A stretch of 54,958 bases of DNA from a virus. Positions 16,916-24,392 of this stretch are shown here, in pieces. The stretch lies in the IMG/VR virus record IMGVR_UViG_3300025480_000005, positions 1 to 54,958 of that record; one strand, 5' to 3'. Each line of letters opens with the position of its first letter. Within the stretch, counting starts at the first letter, position 1. The notes below the pieces were generated by a model, which saw only the letters and a program-made list of their open reading frames with translations, did no database searches and was not told the origin of the DNA. The translations under genes and the position numbers were made by a program.

Positions 16916-17148
16916 GGCAGCTTCCTCGGATCAACCGCGGCGATGATGGCGTTGCGCGCGGCGGGCGAGATGCGGCCCCGGAGGCTGATCGTCGTCATCA
17001 TCTTCGCCATCCGCTCGAAGCGATCGCGGTCACCGGGACCGGACAGGGCATGGAGCGCCCTGGAAGGTTCAAACAGGTGGGCCGCGGCGGAGGGCTGAAA
17101 GACCGTCCCATCGCGGAACGCGCGCTTCTTCTGCTCGTAAGGCGTCAC
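16912..17148 (-). CDS. Phage protein, 78 aa
   Basis: The gene starts with GTG at 17148 after the recurring leader CCAACAGGGAGA and overlaps the head-morphogenesis gene by ATGA. The product (TPYEQKKRAFRDGTVFQPS, then RFERMAKMMTTISLRGRI) is helical and basic. Coupled translation with the next gene suggests an assembly partner of the minor head protein. No family is recognised. Confidence 0.65.
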   Translation of the reverse strand: MTPYEQKKRAFRDGTVFQPSAAAHLFEPSRALHALSGPGDRDRFERMAKMMTTISLRGRISPAARNAIIAAVDPRKLP

Positions 17149-17311
17149 GGCTGATTCTCCCTGTTGGCTTCCGCGGCGGCGGCTCGGCCGCGGCGGAGAG
17201 GGCCGACCAACCCTTCTCGGTCAGCAAGAACCTACCGTGCGTCGACCGTTCGATAAAGCCCTGCCGCTCGAGGTCGAGGATTCGGCTTAGCTGAGCGCCC
17301 TCGATCGACAT
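17069..17311 (-). CDS. Small winged-helix-like protein, 80 aa
   Basis: The N-terminal 50 residues (IEGAQLSRILDLERQGFIERSTHGRFLLTEKGWSAL) read like a winged-helix domain with a wing hairpin. The C-terminus overlaps the next gene by 80 bases in another frame, so its true end is uncertain and a frameshift is possible. Located between the exported protein gene and the 78-residue gene. Confidence 0.45.
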   Translation of the reverse strand: MSIEGAQLSRILDLERQGFIERSTHGRFLLTEKGWSALSAAAEPPPRKPTGRISRDALRAEEARVPRWDGLSALRRGPPV

Positions 17312-17313
17312 CG

Positions 17314-17697
17314 CTATCCCTGTGCGCCGGGCATGAAACATCTGATTTGCGTTGCCCCATCTGCGTCCATGTACGGCCACACCACGGCCGGGCCGAAGCG
17401 ATTCGGTTCCGTCACCAGGGCGCTCTCCGGGACGTAGACCCATTCACCGTGCAGGCGCACGCGGTAGCGGCACTCTTTCCGCCCGAGCAGGTCGTCTTTG
17501 CATTGCGTGTCCCAGTCGACGTCCTGGATGCTCACGCCGTCGGCGAAGGAGCAGCACAAGCCCTTCCCGCTCGCGAGTTGGCTGAACCAGAGGCGCATCT
17601 TCGGGTCCATTCCGGCGTAGCGGCCGTCGTCGCGCGCGGCGACCGAGGCCGTCGTCACGATGGCGATGCCCATCCCGGCGAGCGCGCCCCGGATCAC
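17314..17697 (-). CDS. Exported Cys-containing protein, 127 aa
   Basis: Starting from the GTG that overlaps the portal gene stop (GTGA), the product has a Sec-type signal peptide (MIRGALAGMGIAIVTTASVAA) followed by a mature domain with five Cys (GLCCSFADGV, DTQCKDDL, KECRYRV, IRCFMPGA). The pattern of a periplasmic, disulphide-bonded domain is common in Rhizobiales genomes and their phages. A periplasmic or host-modifying role is inferred. It is odd to find it inside the head gene run. Confidence 0.7.
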   Translation of the reverse strand: MIRGALAGMGIAIVTTASVAARDDGRYAGMDPKMRLWFSQLASGKGLCCSFADGVSIQDVDWDTQCKDDLLGRKECRYRVRLHGEWVYVPESALVTEPNRFGPAVVWPYMDADGATQIRCFMPGAQG

Positions 17698-19280
17698 GAC
17701 GGCACCCTGGAGCGGGAGCCGTTCCCCGGCTTCGGAGGCGCGAGTCGCGGGCGTTCCCGCTTTTCCAACATCTCCACCAACTCAGCGGCTGCGTCCGAAT
17801 AACGATCAAGCGCCCGGCGATGCCGATCCGCCGAATCCTGGGCCGCAAACGGCCTCGGTTCTTTTGGCTCTTCGAGCGGCTGCGGCGGCACATATTCGCG
17901 CAGCTTGTCGAAGTCGAAGGAAAGCGGGTTTTGGAACATGTACTTGTCGTCGTTGATGTTGTCTTGAAGCCACTGGATGATGATGGCCTTGTTCTCCGGA
18001 TCGAGCGCGGGCATCAAGACCTCGATGGTCGCGATGATCGCCTTCAACTTCACGTCCGCGCTCTTGACCTTCTCCGAATCGGGTTCGGTAAGCAGATTCG
18101 GCCAGATCGCCTTGAACGACACTGACCAGCGGTAGAACGCCTCCTCGTAGGTAACGTCGGCCCAAGCCGGATACTTCTTCTGGATGATTTCGTAGAACTG
18201 CCGGTTCCACGCCCGGTGCATGCAGATCTTGTTGAAGTAGACGTAGAGCGGCAGCATCTCGACGCGCATGCGGTCGACCCAGCGCGCGACCTGCTTCGCG
18301 TCCTCGGTGCCCTCGCCGAAGCCCTCCGCGAAGGTTTCCTCCTTCAGCAAGATCGCCGGCATGGCGGCGCCCGACGCGATGTTCTCCAGCACGTTCTGCC
18401 GCGCCGTGGTCATCGCCTTGTCGATGTTCTGCATGTTCAGCGTCTCGACCTCCTCCTCGGTCCCGATCGAGATCACGTTGCCGTTGGTCGATACCTTCAG
18501 GAACCACCGCTTCAGCGCGGCCATTCCCTGCATGATGTTGTTGATGATGGCGCCGGCGACCGATAGCTTGAAGATGAAGACGCCCGCCTTCTTCGTCACC
18601 AGATCGTCCGTGATCATCGACTGAACGAACGATTTCAGCGGAAAGAGGATGCGTTGGTAGACCGACCGGCCGACGAAGCCGAACGCCGAAGTCGTATAGG
18701 CGATGTAGATCGGCCGCTCGTTCATCACCGTGACCGCCCGGCTCCGATGATAGATCTGGCCGGAGACGGCGATCGTCGTCACTTTCATGAAGTCGATGGC
18801 GTTTGGATTCTGGTTGAGAACGAGCGAGCCCGCCGTGTTGAGCGGGTCGAAAACCGAGAACGCGATCGGCAGGTCGGCGATCTTGTCGAAATCGAGCGGT
18901 TCAGATGGCGGTAGCTTTTCCGAGACCAGCGCGACCGACGCGATGCCGTAGACCCGGGAAAGCGACTTGACGTTGAAAATAACCTCGTCGAAACCGTCCT
19001 CCTCCCATTGCTGGACGAACCGCTCCCGGACGTCGTCCTCCGGACTGTCGGGAATACTGATCTCGCGCTTCTGGCACTGCGCCATGATGATCGGCAGTTC
19101 GGCCAACTTCGCGCCGAGCGGATGCGCCAAAAATATGCTTTTGCAAAGGGCGTAACTGGGCTGTTCGCCGGGGACAATGTCTTCGGCCTCGAGCAGTTCA
19201 GTTAAGGCGTTTCCGAGGCTTGAGCCGACCGTGATCTCTGCCAACGCCGTCCCCTCCGAGCGATTCCCGCCGGACAGCAC
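17694..19280 (-). CDS. Portal protein (DUF1073-like), 528 aa
   Basis: The protein has the size, position and motifs of DUF1073/phage portal proteins: YHRSRAVTVMNERPIYIAY, GRSVYQRILFPLKSFVQSM, MQNIDKAMTTARQNVLENI, PAILLKEETFAEGFGEGTED and YFNKICMHRAWNRQFYEII. The portal forms the ring through which DNA is packaged and to which the tail binds. The start is a GTG at 19280; a TTG 42 bases further in is an alternative. It is separated from the terminase gene by a run of accessory genes that includes two apparently acquired segments. Confidence 0.85.
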   Translation of the reverse strand: MLSGGNRSEGTALAEITVGSSLGNALTELLEAEDIVPGEQPSYALCKSIFLAHPLGAKLAELPIIMAQCQKREISIPDSPEDDVRERFVQQWEEDGFDEVIFNVKSLSRVYGIASVALVSEKLPPSEPLDFDKIADLPIAFSVFDPLNTAGSLVLNQNPNAIDFMKVTTIAVSGQIYHRSRAVTVMNERPIYIAYTTSAFGFVGRSVYQRILFPLKSFVQSMITDDLVTKKAGVFIFKLSVAGAIINNIMQGMAALKRWFLKVSTNGNVISIGTEEEVETLNMQNIDKAMTTARQNVLENIASGAAMPAILLKEETFAEGFGEGTEDAKQVARWVDRMRVEMLPLYVYFNKICMHRAWNRQFYEIIQKKYPAWADVTYEEAFYRWSVSFKAIWPNLLTEPDSEKVKSADVKLKAIIATIEVLMPALDPENKAIIIQWLQDNINDDKYMFQNPLSFDFDKLREYVPPQPLEEPKEPRPFAAQDSADRHRRALDRYSDAAAELVEMLEKRERPRLAPPKPGNGSRSRVPS

Positions 19281-19321
19281 CTTAGCCTATCTTCGCGCGG
19301 GGTTCATCCCCTGCGGGCCGA

Positions 19322-19339
19322 TCAGATTTTGTCACTGCG
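19322..19339. repeat. 18-bp sequence shared with 13958-13975
   Basis: TCAGATTTTGTCACTGCG, identical to the 3-prime end of the HD-hydrolase gene. Here too it forms the last codons and stop of a gene. Confidence 0.7.
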
Positions 19340-19888
19340 GGCGATCGAGATCATAAGATCGCGGAACGCCAATGGCGTTGCTGCCAACTCTGCATCCGGC
19401 AGAAGCGGCAGTTTTTGGTCGAATTTTCCGATCTGATATTTGCCAGCAACTCGCCTCCATCTAAGCAGTGGCGGAGTTATACCGGCACAAAGCAACCACG
19501 TCCGCTTGCGGGCGCGATGCCCATAGGAGGATTGCCATATCTCGGTAACCCAATCTCCGTCGATTGTCCTTTGCCAACCGTCGTCTATTGGCTCTGGTAA
19601 TCCATGAAATTTGAAGGCTCGAGATTCGGCGGGATGCTCAAGCACACCACCCCAACGACGGACGGCGGCCAATGCCGCTGCAAAGCATCCGTCGTCATCG
19701 TCTATCTTGTAGCCCCATCGTTTATGATTGACCGCGCTCAGTTGGTGCCATCGCTCACAGGGAGGATGGGCCACGACCGACCAAGGGCCATCGTACAGCC
19801 GCGCATCACGCTCGACCGGCTACAGGTCCACGTCCGGCAAACCGGCATAGATGCCCTCGGCGTCAACGAATAGAGCGGCTATCTTCAT
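19322..19888 (-). pseudogene. Moron-like gene with in-frame amber codon, 188 codons
   Basis: From ATG 19888 the frame reads MKIAALFVDAEGIYAGLPDVDL, then TAG at 19820-19822, then PVERDARLYDGPWSVVAHPPC and onward to ARSDKI at 19322. The family normally reads through here (GLPDVD followed by a charged RDARLY segment), so the amber is probably a point mutation. The conserved HPPCERW, NHKRWGYKIDDDDGCFA, GGVLEHPAES and YGHRARKRTWLL motifs recall a methylase-like phage family, but no catalytic assignment is safe. An internal ATG at 19774 could give a shortened product. It shares end sequences with the HD gene at 14 kb. Confidence 0.6.
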
Positions 19889-19912
19889 CGCGGTCAGGTC
19901 TTTAGACCAGCC

Positions 19913-20368
19913 CTAGCCCCGCCGCGGCGGCGGTGCTGGCATTCCCATCACTAACGGCCCGCGCGGCGGCTGCTTCTCGGCCGGTCTCGGCTTCACCGAA
20001 TCGACGCCCTCGGCGAACGCCTTCTTCATGTCGGCCCTGAGCCTGAGAACCGGGCCGATATCGCCTTGGAGCGCGTCCGACATCAGGCCGCCGGCGACGC
20101 GGGCGACCGACATAAAAAGCAAGCCCGGCGGGATGCCCGGTCCCGAGACTAGGAGACCGCGCAGCACGATCCCGATGACCTGTTGCACCTGCGGGTCGAG
20201 CATCGCCTTGACCTTGTCCATCGGCGCGTCGTTGCCTTCCGGGACTGGTTCGGCGAGCGCCTCGCGGAGCTTGTTGACTTTGCCTTCGATCGCGGGACCG
20301 CCGAGCTGACCGTTGGCGCGTTGGTCAAAATCGGCGATTGAATCGCGTGGCTTTTCGTCTTCCGTCAT
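19913..20368 (-). CDS. Phage protein next to the portal, 151 aa
   Basis: The product is helical in the middle with a mildly hydrophobic stretch (VQQVIGIVLRGLLVSGPGIPPGLLF) and Pro/Arg-rich at the C-terminus (PAPPPRRG). Its start overlaps the stop of the 3-prime half of the gene interrupted by element A (ATGA). No family is recognised. Position between terminase and portal suggests a packaging or head-assembly accessory. Confidence 0.65.
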   Translation of the reverse strand: MTEDEKPRDSIADFDQRANGQLGGPAIEGKVNKLREALAEPVPEGNDAPMDKVKAMLDPQVQQVIGIVLRGLLVSGPGIPPGLLFMSVARVAGGLMSDALQGDIGPVLRLRADMKKAFAEGVDSVKPRPAEKQPPRGPLVMGMPAPPPRRG

Positions 20369-20432
20369 AGGAGTTCTTCTTTTGCTGTAAGCATCGCCTT
20401 TATGGCCTGAATTTTTGTTTCATCCCTTATAT

Positions 20433-20771
20433 CATGCTTATCCGGTTTAGACACACAGCCCTACATCTTGTGGTCAGGTTCGCGCCCGTGAAAATCTTGG
20501 GCTTGGTCCCAGCGTTCGCCGGTCTCGCCGCCTTTGCTTACCGAGCAAACGATAGATGCCCATTCCGCCGCTGGAATTACCAATGTGGTGCGGCCATCAC
20601 CCGGCGCGCAGTTAGGATCGTGCTTTTCAAAGTCGCCGTGATTGCGAACTTCTACGCTGCCATCCGGCAGCCGCGACCAGTACCATCCATTTTGCCAGTG
20701 AAAAGCCATCGTCATTTTCTCCTATATCTAGTGGGTTTCAGGGCTTGTGTGTGGCAACCGGATAAGCAATG
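20433..20771. mobile_element. Element A: non-autonomous inverted-repeat cassette, 339 bp
   Basis: The left end is CATGCTTATCCGGTTTAGAC and the right end, read inwards, is GCTTATCCGGTTGCCACAC. They match over 12 outer bases and again at ACACACA further in. The right tip has one extra base (GCAATG instead of GCATG). It holds one gene and no transposase. The flanks do not show an 8-bp duplication, but a small gene is split at the site. The ends are the same as those of elements B, C and D and closely related to those of the transposase-bearing element E. Confidence 0.75.
20461..20715 (-). CDS. Cargo gene of element A, 84 aa
   Basis: Starting at ATG 20715 behind AGGAGAAA, the gene encodes a Trp-rich, acidic protein (FHWQNGWYWSRLPDGSVEVR, AAEWASIVCSV, ERWDQAQDFHG) that fills the whole element. 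The stop TAG lies a few bases from the left inverted repeat. In the other cassettes an ATG sits at the CACTAGATG motif; here that site reads CTAGATATAGG and the start has moved downstream. The function is unknown; it looks like a small phage-type protein. Confidence 0.65.
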   Translation of the reverse strand: MTMAFHWQNGWYWSRLPDGSVEVRNHGDFEKHDPNCAPGDGRTTLVIPAAEWASIVCSVSKGGETGERWDQAQDFHGREPDHKM

Positions 20772-20844
20772 TTTTCGTTTTTAAGCGGCATATTCTGAAA
20801 CGTTTGAAGACGCATCAGTAAGTTCGGATGGAATCGAAATTCGT

Positions 20845-21051
20845 TCATCGTCGCCTCTCCTTAATAAAACAGCTTAAACCATAGATGAAAAACCAAGGCC
20901 AAAGAGAAATTCCTAAAAACGAATCTATAATTCCTTCGTGCCAACTTTTGCGGAAATGCGAAAATCTCTTGGTAATAAGGTCCATCGTTTGTAGAAATAA
21001 ACCTATAAGCAAATATAAAGTTAACGCAATTAGTTCGAGATCGTCGCTCAT
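20845..21051 (-). CDS. Small membrane protein, 68 aa, two transmembrane segments
   Basis: Two hydrophobic segments are visible: LELIALTLYLLIGLFLQTM near the N-terminus and GISLWPWFFIYGLSCF near the C-terminus, joined by a basic loop (ITKRFSHFRKSW), with a KERRR tail. The stop overlaps the start of the gene interrupted by element A. It might be an inner-membrane accessory such as a superinfection-exclusion or antiholin-like protein, but nothing specific supports this. Confidence 0.65.
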   Translation of the reverse strand: MSDDLELIALTLYLLIGLFLQTMDLITKRFSHFRKSWHEGIIDSFLGISLWPWFFIYGLSCFIKERRR

Positions 21052-21066
21052 CGTCGTTCTCTCTGT

Positions 21067-21150
21067 TTAGCGCCAGCAAAGTGAGCGATGCGCCACCATC
21101 GTAACGGCAGGCTGGACGCGCGTGGCACCGGCAATGTGTCCGATTTGCAT
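21067..21150 (-). CDS. Possible very small ORF, 27 aa
   Basis: ATG 21150 is preceded by AAAGGGTTCTGAA, nearly the same leader as that of the 25-residue ORF just upstream. The peptide is MQIGHIAGATRVQPAVT plus a short basic tail. The similar leader suggests that both are translated, but so short a peptide cannot be confirmed by eye. Confidence 0.35.
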   Translation of the reverse strand: MQIGHIAGATRVQPAVTMVAHRSLCWR

Positions 21151-21171
21151 TTCAGAACCCTTTCGCGTTGT

Positions 21172-21249
21172 TTATAGACGCCAAAGTAGCGCATAGATAG
21201 GAATCATTGCTACAGCGATACCGAGCACGATCCACCATTCCACCGGCAT
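21172..21249 (-). CDS. Very small single-pass membrane peptide, 25 aa
   Basis: ATG 21249 follows AAAGGGATTCTGAG and encodes a single hydrophobic helix (MPVEWWIVLGIAVAMIPIYA) with an Arg near the C-terminus. It directly follows the ancestral end of the terminase gene (TGAGATG), which suggests translational coupling to the full-length terminase frame. Tiny membrane peptides of this sort are frequent in phage genomes. Confidence 0.5.
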   Translation of the reverse strand: MPVEWWIVLGIAVAMIPIYALLWRL

Positions 21250-21302
21250 CTCAGAATCCCTTTGCGTTACCAAGGGCAATCGCCACGCCATAACAGAAGC
21301 AG

Positions 21303-22607
21303 TCAAAGCAAGTCGTCGGACCGAGTCGGCGTCTTGTCGCCGACTCGGAAGCCAACGACTTCCCCTAAGAGATGATTCCTGGTTGTGCCTTTGTAAATCG
21401 TCGTTTTGTCATAGGCGTGGCGGCTGATCTTGACGAAGCCGCGATAGACGTATCCAGAGACAGAGATTGCGCGCTCGTCCTTGCCTAGAGCTGTCAGCTT
21501 AGAATCGATCGCATGCGCTGGCCAGCCGCGCCGCATGGCCTGTTGAATCAGGACCATGCCCGTCGCTTTATCCTCGATCATTGAACCGAGAGAGCCCATG
21601 CGAGCATGGCAAGTTTGCGCGAAATGTTGCAGATGCTGGAAGACAGTCGGGAGCCAAGTCTCCAATAGCGCGCCTTCGATCTGCTGAATATCCCAATCGA
21701 GGATGATGAGATTGTATTGCGGGCCAACAACGCCTTCAGCGGAGACCGACCGAATAACGTTTCGGAGGAGCGCGTAATAGACCACCGCCGTTCCATCGTT
21801 TTCCTTCCCGGTCTTTACGGCCGTGTCGATAACGGCGAACACAGCTTCGCAGCGAATGGGATAATCTACGGGCTGACCATTCACAAGCAAGCTGTCGCGC
21901 GTGAAAAAAGCCGACCCTGACCAATCCACAAATTCAGCAAGAAATTCTTGCTCATAAACGAGCGGGAGATTGTCTCGTTGTAATGCCTCGACCTCGGCGC
22001 GGGGAAGATACGGATTTGATCGTGTCGGGGCATGAAATTGAACAAAGCCGTATCTCGCCTCATTGCATAGCGCAAACAACATGTTGTCAGGATCGATGCC
22101 GTTTGTGTTCGACATCATCAGCGCGCGGCCGCCGTAATCGAGAAGCGTCGGTTTGATCGATTTCGTCCAGATGTCGATCGACTTCGGCTTGGTGAATGCG
22201 ATTTCGTCGCCGATGACGCGATGGTATTTCCGGGACCGGCCGGCGTTCTCGTCCTCCATCGACCAGAACTCGACGCGGCCTCCGGTGATGGTCTCGATCA
22301 TGCCGTGGGTCTTGTCGGATCGTTTCTTGATCGGATCCAGCGCCTCGACGATGACGTTGTAGCTCTCGGAGAGCCGCTTGTTCTCCGGGGCGAACCAGCC
22401 GACCCGCAGGCCGTGCGCGGCATCATCGCTGGCGACCGTCTCGCCGACGACGTTCTTGCCCCATCGCCGACCACAGCGGGCGACCACGAACCGGCACTGC
22501 GACATCAGCCAGCGAAGTTTCGCTTGGGCCGGGAAGAACGTCGGGAGATTGACGACCGCCGTCTCGGAGTTCTGCGGCGGCAGATCGAGAAGTGTGGCGT
22601 CGGACAT
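21303..22607 (-). CDS. terL: Terminase large subunit, 434 aa, C-terminus frameshifted
   Basis: The N-terminal ATPase has a Walker A-like loop (CGRRWGKN, residues 45-52) and a Walker B (HRVIGDEIAF, D134 E135). The C-terminal half carries the nuclease fold with Asp in VFAVIDTAVKTGKENDGTA and later Asp residues (SMIEDKATG, TRSDDLL). It packages concatemeric DNA through the portal. The frame stops after TRSDDLL. Skipping one T in the run at 21305-21307 would extend it by LDCFCYGVAIALG and a short tail to the stop at 21251, which is how such terminases normally end. So a one-base frameshift, or a sequencing error, is likely. Confidence 0.85.
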   Translation of the reverse strand: MSDATLLDLPPQNSETAVVNLPTFFPAQAKLRWLMSQCRFVVARCGRRWGKNVVGETVASDDAAHGLRVGWFAPENKRLSESYNVIVEALDPIKKRSDKTHGMIETITGGRVEFWSMEDENAGRSRKYHRVIGDEIAFTKPKSIDIWTKSIKPTLLDYGGRALMMSNTNGIDPDNMLFALCNEARYGFVQFHAPTRSNPYLPRAEVEALQRDNLPLVYEQEFLAEFVDWSGSAFFTRDSLLVNGQPVDYPIRCEAVFAVIDTAVKTGKENDGTAVVYYALLRNVIRSVSAEGVVGPQYNLIILDWDIQQIEGALLETWLPTVFQHLQHFAQTCHARMGSLGSMIEDKATGMVLIQQAMRRGWPAHAIDSKLTALGKDERAISVSGYVYRGFVKISRHAYDKTTIYKGTTRNHLLGEVVGFRVGDKTPTRSDDLL

Positions 22608-22621
22608 CGTCTATTACGATC

Positions 22622-22807
22622 CTACTTTTTGGGTAGTGTTGTCCCAAATGAAACGGTCGGCCGGGAAATCGCAGCAGTCATTGGCAGGCAAGCCGGCGCC
22701 TTGTCGCCGTCATCCCAAGCGAGGCCGCACCGTTCGCACTCCCAACCTGCCCAACCTGTGGCGAGCTGCTGGGCGACGCAGACGATGGCAGGTTTCTCTT
22801 CACTCAT
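22622..22807 (-). CDS. Small Cys-containing protein, 61 aa
   Basis: The ATG at 22807 lies 5 bases inside the end of the upstream gene. The product contains a C-x2-C pair (WECERCGLAW) and another Cys later, resembling half of a zinc ribbon (GDKAPACLP). It lies directly before the terminase gene. The function is unknown. Confidence 0.55.
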   Translation of the reverse strand: MSEEKPAIVCVAQQLATGWAGWECERCGLAWDDGDKAPACLPMTAAISRPTVSFGTTLPKK

Positions 22808-23033
22808 ACGCGATTGCCCATCCGTAGATCTCTTGCGCGGCATTCTGATAGGCGGCAGCGCGAGCCTTGGCAGCACCATAATCTGCGCCAGGGAACTGCT
22901 CTGACTTCTCCTGTTTCTGACTCAGCCAATCGCCGGCGCGGTAAAAAGCTAGTCGGGTCGCGGCGTCGGCGATCTTGGCTTCTCGCTCAGAAAGGTTTTC
23001 AAGCAATGTGCGATCGTCATCTGCTCGGCTCAT
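22800..23033 (-). CDS. Small helical phage protein, 77 aa
   Basis: The product is helical with a conserved-looking DADAATRL-type core (KIADAATRLAFYRAGDWLSQ) and C-terminal AQEIYGWAIAYE. It overlaps the next gene by 8 bases and its ATG overlaps the previous stop. It fits a run of small accessory genes ahead of the terminase. No family is recognised. Confidence 0.65.
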   Translation of the reverse strand: MSRADDDRTLLENLSEREAKIADAATRLAFYRAGDWLSQKQEKSEQFPGADYGAAKARAAAYQNAAQEIYGWAIAYE

Positions 23034-23287
23034 GCGCTGCGCGCCTCTCTGGCATTGACACCCATGCCGATACCATGAATTTCCTTTTGCCGGTCGACTC
23101 GGAGATCAAGCGACCCTTGCAAAGGACTGATTCTCTTAGGCCGCGTTGTCGCAGGTAAGTGCCTGATTTTTCTGATCATTGCACCGATTCTCTTGTGAGG
23201 CCGTTCTGACGCTTTTGCCGCGACGATTTGCGCTTTTTTGATGATGTCGGCGACGGTGTCTGCAATTAATTTGGCGCGTATTGTCAT
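23030..23287 (-). CDS. Small basic phage protein, 85 aa
   Basis: Starting at ATG 23287 (overlapping the previous stop), the product is strongly basic (MTIRAKLIADTVADIIKKAQ, then ERPHKRIGAMIRKIRHL and TTRPKRISPLQ), consistent with nucleic-acid binding. Helical at the N-terminus, extended afterwards. No named domain. Confidence 0.6.
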   Translation of the reverse strand: MTIRAKLIADTVADIIKKAQIVAAKASERPHKRIGAMIRKIRHLPATTRPKRISPLQGSLDLRVDRQKEIHGIGMGVNAREARSA

Positions 23288-23601
23288 GTTTTGCTCTCCG
23301 CCTTTCGACGCCACCAGGTTCGCTCCGAAATACCTTGGGCAACCCACGGCTTGCGTTGCGTGATCGTTTCCTGTTCGCTTCCGCGCCGCGGACGGCCACC
23401 AGTTCCCTTTGGCGGACCTTTCCGTTTCTTTGGCGGCTTGGACGTTATGCCAGTCAAGATCTTCACCGCCGTAATAGTGGCCTTGGCTACTCCGATCATA
23501 CCGCCAGAATGCTTCGTTGGTTTGTTCGGCGTTCCCATGAATTTGGGGCACGGCCCGATGCGATGCCGTTCGCCGCACGTCCTGCATTTCACTGCGTCCA
23601 T
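23284..23601 (-). CDS. Putative DNA-binding protein with zinc knuckle, 105 aa
   Basis: The N-terminus has a CxxC-x3-H-x5-C cluster (CRTCGERHRIGPC), followed by a basic, Lys/Pro-rich linker (KPPKKRKGPPKGTGGRPRR). The C-terminus (RKPWVAQGISERTWWRRKAE) resembles an HTH recognition helix of the kind found in small terminases and phage regulators. It sits between the putative small terminase and the terminase. A DNA-packaging or regulatory role is plausible. Confidence 0.6.
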   Translation of the reverse strand: MDAVKCRTCGERHRIGPCPKFMGTPNKPTKHSGGMIGVAKATITAVKILTGITSKPPKKRKGPPKGTGGRPRRGSEQETITQRKPWVAQGISERTWWRRKAESKT

Positions 23602-23634
23602 GACATACTTAAAGGCATACTTTTGGCACGGTGT

Positions 23635-24315
23635 CTAGCTCGCCGCGGCTCTCGGCGGCGGCAACGGCGCTGATTCTTCGCCTTCTGGCGGATCATCCTC
23701 GGCCGTGATCACCGTCAGCGCCGGCAACGCCGCGCCCTCTAGCTCCACTGAAGGCTTAAAATCATTAGGCATTCCGCCTTCCACCTTGATCTTCGTCACC
23801 ACGGTCGCCCCGACGACAACGGCCGAATAGCGGGGATCCTGGAACGGTGCCAACGCCTTGGCGGCATCGACCGCCAGCGCGGCGTATTTGTCGAATTTCG
23901 CGTCGTCCGGCTTCCGACCCGGCGGCGGCACGGTCATCCCCGGAGGGAGCGGCTGAGACACCGCCGCCATCCCCGCGAACAATTCCATGAAGTTTTCCAA
24001 TACCTTCTTGGCCCGCCTCGAATCCGGCATGCCCTTGCGTTCCAAGGCCTCGATCGCCGCGTCCTTCGCCACCGCCGCGGCCGCCGCCTCCCGGGCAACC
24101 CGCTTTAATCTCTCGATCTCGAGCGTCTTCTTGTTCTTGATGCCGGGCTTGCGGCCGCCTTTGCCCTTGGGTGGCCCGCGTTTCTTCTGCGGACGCCCGT
24201 CTTTCGTTAATTTGATGGGAGGTGGCTCACTACCGGCAATGTTGGTTCCGCCTTCCAGCGGCGTTTTCTGCGCGATTGCGGGGCCTTCTGGTGGCGATGG
24301 GAGATCGTCTGACAT
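23635..24315 (-). CDS. Putative terminase small subunit, 226 aa
   Basis: The N-terminus holds a basic GRP-type linker (DGRPQKKRGPPKGKGGRKPG) and the middle is helical, with NFMELFAGMAAVSQPLPPG and KFDKYAALAVDAAKALAPF. The C-terminus is acidic and Pro-rich. Similar proteins lie upstream of the large terminase in rhizobial phages and are often called small terminases, but I see no clear HTH, so the call rests on position and composition. Element B begins shortly upstream. Confidence 0.5.
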   Translation of the reverse strand: MSDDLPSPPEGPAIAQKTPLEGGTNIAGSEPPPIKLTKDGRPQKKRGPPKGKGGRKPGIKNKKTLEIERLKRVAREAAAAAVAKDAAIEALERKGMPDSRRAKKVLENFMELFAGMAAVSQPLPPGMTVPPPGRKPDDAKFDKYAALAVDAAKALAPFQDPRYSAVVVGATVVTKIKVEGGMPNDFKPSVELEGAALPALTVITAEDDPPEGEESAPLPPPRAAAS

Positions 24316-24392
24316 GCCTTGAAAATAGTTTATGAAACTTAATTTTGGAAACTTTTTTGTTAAACCATTGATTTCATATATGCTTATCCGGT

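Larger units (their letters stand above)
20365..20848 (-). pseudogene. Small gene interrupted by element A
   Basis: The 5-prime half (20848 to about 20770) encodes MNEFRFHPNLLMRLQTFQNM plus PLKNEN and then enters the repeat of element A. The 3-prime half (about 20430 to 20365) encodes IRDETKIQAIKAMLTAKEEL and stops at a TGA that overlaps the next start. Start and stop both show the ATGA coupling typical of this operon, so an intact gene of about 50 codons once spanned the site. No target duplication is visible. Confidence 0.6.

Noticed and set aside
19820-19822. Amber reassignment to an amino acid throughout the phage
   Set aside because: Several well-supported genes end in TAG right before the next start codon, so TAG functions as a stop here.
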